Shown here piece by piece: positions 57,901-64,000 of a stretch of DNA of 64,000 bases; within the stretch, counting starts at the first letter, position 1, and every line of letters starts with the position of its first letter. The notes beneath the pieces were generated by a model, which was not told the DNA's origin, did no database searches, and was given only the letters and a program-made list of their open reading frames with translations. The stretch is from Tachinus rufipes (taxonomy: Eukaryota; Arthropoda; Insecta; Coleoptera; Staphylinidae), in assembly GCA_963932245.1 (NCBI GenBank), contig OZ010747.1, positions 14,659,979 to 14,723,978 of the forward strand, read 5' to 3'. Position numbers and translations under genes: made by a program.

Positions 57901-58121
57901 TCACTGTCGATGCACTCACAGGCATTTGTTGGCATCTGAGGTGCCGCCAGTTTGTGATACTTGTAATGTTTTATATCTTATTGGATTGTAGGCAGTTTTC
58001 GGAACAAAGAGTTGCGTCTGAATTGTCACCCAGTTTGTCGATTGTCTTGGGCAATCAGATCGTTGAAGTCGATCGTTTGCTCAAATTTATTCGACGGAGC
58101 AAATTGGGTGCATGGATATAA
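54933..58121 (+). pseudogene. I-like ORF2 (endonuclease-RT-RNase H), inactivated
   Basis: ATG at 54,933 opens MVSTIIQWNCNGYNLHYKSF, the APE endonuclease start. At about 55,010 the sequence jumps to GRNLANLFSETDLVILNKGN, so most of the catalytic endonuclease (around 150 residues by family comparison) is deleted. The rest of the domain and linker follow to 55,620. RT pieces: FDIAKVYDMTW (56,222-56,254), QNGIPRESILSVTLF and INVDDVAIY (56,482), where the usual Y-V-D-D has Asn for Tyr. RNase H begins near 57,334 with WIYTDCSKSNDGVGFAF, then YTAELYAIYHALL, CTDSLSALNAI and a terminal GNDKADALAK, all expected acidic positions present. The C-terminal zinc-binding region reads LTQLCIGHCRCTHRHLLASE, then CDTC. 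Several frameshifts and stops (55,670, 55,938, 56,708, 57,550) make it non-functional. Confidence 0.85.
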
Positions 58122-58405
58122 TTGTTAATTTATTGTGATTAATGTTTGTGTATCGTAAAATCCAGCAGTGTTTAGGACCTTTTACACCCTAGACTGTTGA
58201 AATTATCTAGTCATTTTTGCTATAGTCATTAAAGTTTGTGAACGTTTATTTTATCTTTGTTGTTTGTTTATTTATTTATTTAATTTTATTCTTTAATATG
58301 CCATTTTACAGCATATTATTTTACACTTTTTAAAGTTAGAGAAAAGAATCGGCGTTAATAGTCTTATTAGGCTGATACGCCAAAAATCTAAACTAACCAA
58401 CTAAC

Positions 58406-58418
58406 TGGTTTCAGCAGG
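58406..58418. repeat. Target-site duplication, right copy (13 bp)
   Basis: TGGTTTCAGCAGG, identical to 52,977-52,989. Confidence 0.9.
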
Positions 58419-58693
58419 ACGGAGCTACAATTGACATTCTGCATGAATGATTTGAGGGTAAGGTTATATCTTGCAGGGGTGATGTAAATTGGCCACTAAG
58501 GTCATGCGATTTGACCCCGCTAGACTTTTTTGTGAGTTTTTTTAAGTTGCCGATCTATGCAAATAAATCACAATTGACCGATGCTCTAAAGATAAACATA
58601 ACACAGGCCATCGCTCAAATTCAGCCGGATCTATGCGGAAAAATTATTGAAAATTGGACCACTCGCATGTTTAATGTCATATTCCACACTTAA
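58406..58693 (+). pseudogene. Tc1/mariner-type transposase, C-terminal part
   Basis: This resumes the gene split at 52,977: WFQQDGAT (second catalytic Asp), then an eroded segment with a stop, then WPLRSCDLTPLDFFVSF (the S-P-D-L-x-P-x-D block with the third acidic residue; Pro is lost). It continues as NKSQLTDALKINITQAIAQI and RMFNVIFHT to a TAA at 58,691. About 34 residues separate the last two acidic residues, matching mariner-like spacing. Together with 52,278-52,976 it makes one gene of usual length for the family. Confidence 0.84.
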
Positions 58694-58699
58694 TGGCAC

Positions 58700-59270
58700 A
58701 CATGGGCTTTTCAAATAAAGTAAAAAATTGTTAATATCTTACACACAGCTTGTTTTATTCCATTTTATCATCGCCCTTATTAAATTTTTTTTTAAGTTTT
58801 TGACGTCTAGGGCCATTACAATGGCTTTAACTTTTTATTTTTGCTTCTTGGCTTTTGCTGATTTAATTTTTTGAATGGCACTTACGGTTGAACGCTTTGT
58901 TCTAAAACTATACTGCTGTTTGGATAGCTTACCACATACATTCAAACCGCAACACTAGATTACAATTTTATAATTTGATAGTATTTAATTTAAACTTGAG
59001 TACGCTGAAGACATTTTAAACAATTTAATCAAAAAGAAATATTTATCTAACAATATTTTTTTTATATTTAATATTAAATGATATTTAAATTATTTGTATT
59101 CTAGAATCAACAAAGAAATATTTTTTACTTATTACATAAAATACCAACAAAATGTTATTTCACTTTACAAAATTGCAAGTAGGTGCAATGTAAACCTATA
59201 ATTGCTACCTCAAGCCAACATTAATTAATTTAGTATAATAACATAATTATAGTACACCAAGTAACATTGT
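58700..59270. other. AT-rich non-coding DNA
   Basis: Nothing recognised. The first part may hold the 3' flank and terminal repeat of the mariner-type element, but I could not match it to a 5' counterpart near 52,200. Confidence 0.4.
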
Positions 59271-59950
59271 ATATATGACACATAAGATCTTATCAGAAGT
59301 TGTTAGAATTCACTTTGGCACCCGCTCCTCGGAAAATGCGCGACTCCTTTTAACCCCATTCACTTGTACCCCCTGCCTTCCGTACACTACTAATACGTGT
59401 AAAATTATAACATGGGGGTTGATTCTGGGGAAACTCCAGTTAGTATATTATACGGTACATTTAATAAACAAGAGGTGCCCGTAAGAGAAGGGGGTGCCAA
59501 AGAGGAAAAGCATATAGCACATATAGATTTTCCATTAAAGAAGCCAGCAGCTAGAAGATGGGGTGCATGGAGCCGTGGCCTAATCCACTCCCTCCGCCTC
59601 TAAGACTGGGAGAGCAATTAAGCGCTAACAATCAAGCTCTGTCTCGTTTAATACTTTGGCCCGTTTCATTAACAGACTAAACATACCTCCTTTAGAGCAC
59701 ATAATGGAAACGTTAAACTAAAAAAATTGATATATAATACACGCATACATAATTCCAATTATTAATAATTGTAGACACACGGAGTACTCCTTTGTTGGTG
59801 CAAATAACTCTACTCCTAACAATCAATAGCGTGCTTGGATTATTAATATGCCGGAGAGATGTGTAATTAGTATACGGGGTATGGCCATGTTAGTTGCTTA
59901 AATAAATCATCAATTATGGATTGCGTTACGTTGTCTTTACATTAACTTGT
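59270..59950. other. GC-richer non-coding island
   Basis: The island stands out from AT-rich flanks and has no internal repeat. The 63-codon frame at 59,412-59,603 is not recognised. It is the fourth island of this type, after 22.56-23.96, 34.3-35.2 and 46.86-47.83 kb. Confidence 0.35.
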
Positions 59951-61439
59951 TGGAATATATTTATTAACTAATACAACACAATGAACAGACAAACTTTGAA
60001 CTGCCAATGCAAGAAGTCAGTACTGTGGCCGAGTAAAGATTTAACAGTAAATAATTTGTGCTGGTTTGATTTATTCTATCTAATCTACAAAGTCTCTTTT
60101 CTCTCAATTAACGGGTTCAATAGTAGATGTTTGTGTTTGCAAGTACATTTTCAAAGCTAGGTAGTGTAACAAGCATAAAACCTAAAATAATTTAAAATAA
60201 ATTGTAATAATTCAGTTCAGATTTATATAATTGCAAATTTAAGAATTTCAAAAGTAAAGTCGGTGCTACTGATTTGCATCAATAGCATAAACAGTTATAG
60301 TAAATGTAAGAATAAAACAAACAAATAATGTACTGAAATAATTGGTCCTTAAAAATGGATGTAGGGCAGAATGCAGTGCATAAACTGTACGTTTATACAG
60401 TATACAAAATAAATAGTTGAGACATAAAACACAAGCAATTACATAAATTGTAATTAAATTAAATATGTTTAAAACACTTTAAAACTAATGTTACCTTAAA
60501 ATTAAAACATTTTTTCTTAAAATTAGTCATTCAAAATAGATAGGAGTTTTGTGTATTGTTCTTATGTGCTAAGAAACATTTTTTAATTATTTGTTTAATT
60601 TTTTTTAAGGTCTATCTTGAGTTTTGCTTAAAACTTCAGTTCTGTTTATACAAAAAAAAAATATTATTTTCAAATTACCAAGAAAAACGAATTTTAGTTA
60701 CAAAATTTGTTAGCATTTTTATTGAAATATTAATTTCTTTTTTTTTATGAGAAGGTGCCAAACGTACTGAGAATCAATTGTTGCAGATCTTTTAGCAACT
60801 CTTAATAAGTTTCTACGTCATCATTGAATGTTCTCAGTTACTCTTTAATACTTTGCATGTAGTACTTTGTTTTTTGACAGCAAACTGAAAACATATTAAT
60901 TGAAAAACGTGACACAATTTTTTTAGGCTACCGATAAGTTGCCCGATCAAAGTGTGTCTGTGCAAATTTAATCTAAGTGGCAACACCGTTTGAGAGGGCT
61001 TTTTGGTAATAGAAAAACTGGCTATCAAAATACATTTAGATCAACAATCCTTTTTTTCTCTTTTGTGTGTTACAGTTTTAATGGTCTAGTAGCATTAAAA
61101 TGGGTATTTGTGGTACATCCATTTAAGTAGTTTTGTTGATATTAACTTTTTTTGGAGTTTTTTTTGGCTTCTTTAGCATACTTGATTTTTTTGGTTACTT
61201 CTCTGTTTGCCTACTGCGTTTGCAAACAATTTTATTTATTTGGGCCGGAGCTGTTGGACAAACCTCTAGTAACTAGTGATGTTAAGTCTAAACTTATGTT
61301 TACGCTTTTGCGTTTTATTGCCGGTGAAATGTTTTGATCCATTTTTATTGCCTCTGCGTACATAAAATCAAAATTATTGCGCTAAGCGTTAAGTGAAAGT
61401 TTACTTAAGTTGCAGCTTAGACTCAAGATTTATTTAAAA
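59951..61439. other. AT-rich non-coding DNA
   Basis: No gene or clear repeat. The 64-codon frame at 60,556-60,750 and 61-codon frame at 61,152-61,337 are hydrophobic, compositionally driven and unrecognised. Confidence 0.45.
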
Positions 61440-61835
61440 TTCTTGGTTTTTTTAATAGATGAGCATGTAGACTGGATTTTTTAACTCTAAGAAACAGACT
61501 CAGTTAAATAATTGCAGCAAATAGTTTCTAAAATGACCCTCCTATTTATGGTGTTACAGAAATGAAAAGTTTTTACCTTCTGCAAATGTCAGTTGACAAT
61601 AAATTGAAGCAAAAAGGAGAAAAATCAAACTTTTTGATAACAAATAGTTGGGTGGATGAGCGTATCACTTAGTTGAATGATTGTTGCAAATAGTTTCAAT
61701 TAAAGTGATCTTTCCATCCACTCTAGTATTGGTAATCCAGAAATATAAACAGGAAAATACAGATTTAACTTTTGAATAACAGATAGCGGAGTGGGTAAGA
61801 AGTACTTAGTTTAATAATTTGGTTTTAAATAGAGT
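61440..61835 (+). repeat. Decayed relative of the G-quadruplex array
   Basis: Two to three imperfect units. Cues: AACTTTTTGATAACAAATAGTTGGGTGG at about 61,628 corresponds to TTGATAACAAACAGTTGGGCGGG of the array at 24.7 kb. A TTGAATAACAGATAGCGGAGTGGGT unit recurs at 61,772, and GCAGCAAATAGTTTC / GTTGCAAATAGTTTC lie near 61,515 and 61,684. The G-runs are broken, so no quadruplex potential remains. Confidence 0.55.
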
Positions 61836-61849
61836 GTTGGTGATCCTGA

Positions 61850-62543
61850 TTTTGGATGTTTTTCCTTTCCACAAAGACAGAGACAGAGACAGAGACAGAA
61901 AGTTGATATTTTTATTTTTTGATAATTTTTCAACTTTTTGCTTTTTGTGGAAGCTAGACGACCAGCATTGGGAAGGATTTTTCGCATTATTCTTTGCGTG
62001 TTGTGGAAGTTGGTTTGTACCTCCGTGATACAGTCAGCACTTTTCTGATGATGGCAGATTTGGTTGACTTACGGGAGGACCTACAAAGCTAGAAGCCGTA
62101 CTAGAATTGGCTGACCGTGCCTTAGGGGCTGGCCGGTTTAATGATTTTTTTGCCTTGGTGGATAATTGTCTCAATGGCGTTGAAGGCACCATACGGGACG
62201 AGCCGGCTGATAGCATGTTAGTAAAATTAACTGAGGAGTACTCACCCGTTTTGTTTTCTATTTATTTGGCTGTTTTTGTTTGGCCAGTATGAATGACTTT
62301 GTAGTAAGTGGTGACATTATTGTTCTTGTAGACAATCATTTCTTTGTGGAGTTGACAGAACTGGTGGGAGGTTTTCTGAGAAAAGCTGTACTTTGAAAGT
62401 TCGTGATATGTTTTTATTGGGGCCTCTTTGGATGGGGCCGAGGCTGGAGCTTCCGATGATAAAGCGGGGCTGGTGATTGGGCCGACGATCTTTTTATGGA
62501 TTTTTTTATCTCTATCTCTAGAGTTTCTTCTTAGTTCAGTCAT
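61850..62543 (-). pseudogene. Jockey-like LINE ORF1 fragment, third minus-strand copy
   Basis: Starts at 62,543 with MTELRRNSRDRDKKIHKKIV, then a Pro/Ser-rich part. It reaches the segment at 62,216-62,034 (STKAKKSLNRPAPKARSA), which aligns at DNA level with 31,640-31,760 of the 30.8-32.2 kb copy (CCTTAGGGGC...GGCCGG, TTGCCTTGGTGG). The stretch 61,965-62,030 aligns with 50,505-50,570. Frames are broken and it ends in the microsatellite; no zinc knuckles remain. It supports one family with three same-strand copies in this window. Confidence 0.6.
61874..61900 (+). repeat. (GACAGA)n microsatellite
   Basis: AAAGACAGAGACAGAGACAG continues to 61,902 as four to five 6 bp units. On the - strand it falls within the decayed ORF1. 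Confidence 0.85.
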
Positions 62544-62659
62544 ATTTGTTAAAATTTATCTTTGTAAATGTCAATCTTAACCGCTTGTTTATTGATCAAC
62601 TTCTTGTTTTTCCCTAGCAGCTCAAACATCATCCAGAGGATCTCCGAGTTGGACAAGTT

Positions 62660-63237
62660 GGTTATTGAAATAATATCTTAAAATTTTGAAAAAACTAATT
62701 TTAAACATTGACCAACAGGATACTTTGCTTAAAAATCAATTTAAACATAAATTAGGTCTTGCTTGGATTTAAGCTGAGGACACAATTGTTGATATAAATC
62801 TTAAAATTTTCACAAAGTAATTTCAATTATTGCCTAACAAGAAATATTGCTAACAAATTAATTTCAAAAAGTGAAAATAATTTTTATGATTTTTTGAAAT
62901 AATTTGGATTTTAACAAAAATCAAGTCTTGCAAGGAATTAAGCTGACACAATTGATGAAATAATATCTTGAAATTTTTAAAATACTTATTTCAAACATTG
63001 CCCAACAAAAAATTTTGCTCAAAAATTAATTTTAATAATCAAAAATATTTTTTACGGTTTTTTAATATATTTTGCATTTTATCTTAAATTGCAGTCTTGC
63101 TGGATTTAAGTTGAGGACACAATTGTTGATATAATGTCTTGAAATTTTCTTAAAACTTATTTCAAACATAGCTCAACATAAAATTTTGCTCAAAAATTAA
63201 TTTTAAAATTAAAAACATTTTTTAAACTTAGTTTTTG
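62660..63237 (+). repeat. 169 bp tandem repeat, about 3.4 copies
   Basis: GTCTTGC(T)GGATTTAAG, followed by GAGGACACAATTGTTGATAT, starts at 62,756, 62,925 and 63,094, exactly 169 bp apart, and a partial copy precedes them. Units are AT-rich with alternating AATTAATTTT and AAACATTG words. Divergence between units is moderate. Confidence 0.85.
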
Positions 63238-63671
63238 CCCACCTACCTAAGTGTTTTTGTGCAAAAATTTGGATTACAAACAATTGGGCGGGTGGGTGGG
63301 CAACACAAATCCAAACTACACTCGATCTAAATCTGAACTTAGTTTCCGCCTACCCAACCAAGTGTTTTTGTGCAAAAATTTAGATCACAAACACTTGGGC
63401 AGGTGGGTGGGCAACACAAATCCAAACCACACGTGCAGTAAATTTGAACTTAGTTTCCGCTCACTCACCCAAGTGTTTGTGTGCAAAAATTTGAATCACA
63501 AATACTTGGGCGGGTGGGTGGGCAACACAAATTCAAACCACACTCACAGTAAATCTGAACATAGTTCCCGCCCACCCACCCAAGTGTTTGTGAGCAAAAA
63601 TTTGGATCACAAACAATTGGGCGGGTGGGTGGGCAACACCAATCCAAACCACACGTGCAGTAAATTTGAAT
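63238..63671 (+). repeat. 111 bp tandem array with G-quadruplex core, four copies
   Basis: G-rich cores at 63,286, 63,397, 63,508 and 63,619 are exactly 111 bp apart. Copies 1, 3 and 4 have a perfect GGGCGGGTGGGTGGG; copy 2 has one base change. Between them lie C-rich partners, perfect at 63,567-63,581 (CCCGCCCACCCACCC). The core CACAAACACTTGGGCGGG is shared with the array at 24.55-27.35 kb, but the remaining sequence (ACACAAATCCAAACCACAC) is not. Because 111 is a multiple of three, open frames run through it on both strands (171 codons on +). These are most likely non-coding. Confidence 0.93.
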
Positions 63672-63925
63672 TTAGTTCTAAAACCATGCATTGGAACTTT
63701 ATGAAATTCGGCAACAATGTTTTTCAATATCATGTCTACCAACTTAATAGATTAGATCACGATTGATACGGTACAAACTACATAAATTTAAAATTTGATG
63801 CTACGTAGAAGTCATAATTGATTTTTTTTTTCAAATTGAAGAATTGAAATAACTTCAAAACCATACATTGTAATTTAATGAATTTTGTCAACAATGCTTT
63901 TCAATGTTAGTACTACCAACTGCAA
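63672..63925 (+). repeat. 177 bp diverged duplication
   Basis: AAAACCATGCATTGGAACTTTATGAA (63,679) recurs as AAAACCATACATTGTAATTTAATGAA (63,856), followed in both by CAACAATG(T/C)TTTTCAAT and CTACCAACT. It directly follows the 111 bp array. Confidence 0.75.
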
Positions 63926-63931
63926 AAAGTA

Positions 63932-63958
63932 AATTTTTTTTTTTTTTTTTTTTTTTTA
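63932..63958 (+). repeat. Poly(T) tract
   Basis: An uninterrupted run of about 26 T near the right window edge. It may be the reverse complement of a retroelement poly(A) tail lying outside the window; nothing in the window proves it. Confidence 0.7.
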
Positions 63959-64000
63959 ATATTTAGTTTTTATTATAAAATGTTTACATATTTACAGTTT

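Larger units (their letters stand above)
52990..58405 (+). mobile_element. Nearly full-length I-like non-LTR retrotransposon
   Basis: The 5,416 bp insertion is bounded by a perfect 13 bp target-site duplication inside a transposase gene. It has a ~545 bp 5' leader, ORF1 (53,536-54,894), ORF2 (54,933-58,121) with endonuclease remnant, RT and RNase H, and a ~285 bp 3' untranslated region. The end is a short AACTAACCAACTAAC tail rather than poly(A). ORF1 with three zinc knuckles, plus RNase H downstream of RT, is the arrangement of the I clade. It was evidently inserted at or near full length and later acquired an endonuclease deletion, frameshifts and stops. Confidence 0.9.

Overview
This 64 kb window looks like a gene-poor, repeat-rich stretch of an arthropod (most likely insect) nuclear genome. 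The evidence is the repeat content: jockey-like, I-like, R1-like and other LINE remnants, Ty3/gypsy-like LTR pieces with a lysine-tRNA primer site, a Tc1/mariner-type transposase, a foldback MITE and several satellites. I found no intact host protein-coding gene, no rRNA or tRNA gene and no CRISPR array. All recognisable coding sequence belongs to broken transposable elements.

Layout. 1-19,988: an AT-rich satellite array cut by the left window edge, built from 137, 128 and 81 bp monomers, with nested higher-order duplication including a 9.18 kb one. 19,989-24,550: non-coding DNA with two copies of a foldback MITE and a GC-richer single-copy-looking stretch. 24,550-27,345: about 13 copies of a ~206 bp unit; each carries a long inverted repeat whose arms hold a potential G-quadruplex (five perfect on the + strand, two on the - strand). 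27,345-32,450: overlapping LINE and gypsy fragments on both strands. 32,450-38,280: non-coding DNA around a collapsed jockey-like LINE on the - strand. 38,290-42,890: a scrambled gypsy-like element with three primer-binding-site modules, holding an R1-like LINE 3' end. 42,950-45,130: a jockey-like reverse transcriptase split by a 1.15 kb antisense LINE insertion with a 10 bp target-site duplication. 45,130-52,250: mostly non-coding, with degenerate minisatellites, a second minus-strand jockey-like copy and a GC-richer island. 52,278-58,693: a mariner-type transposase split by a 5.4 kb I-like LINE with a 13 bp target-site duplication. 58,700-61,430: AT-rich DNA with a short GC-richer island. 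61,440-64,000: a chain of five different tandem-repeat or LINE segments, including a second G-quadruplex array (111 bp period).

The elements do not act together as a pathway. They give a relative history: mariner-type DNA transposon, then the I-like LINE inside it; jockey-like LINE, then the other LINE inside that. The most unusual signal is that the same G-quadruplex/inverted-repeat core sits in two tandem arrays with otherwise different backbones, 36 kb apart, plus a decayed third array.
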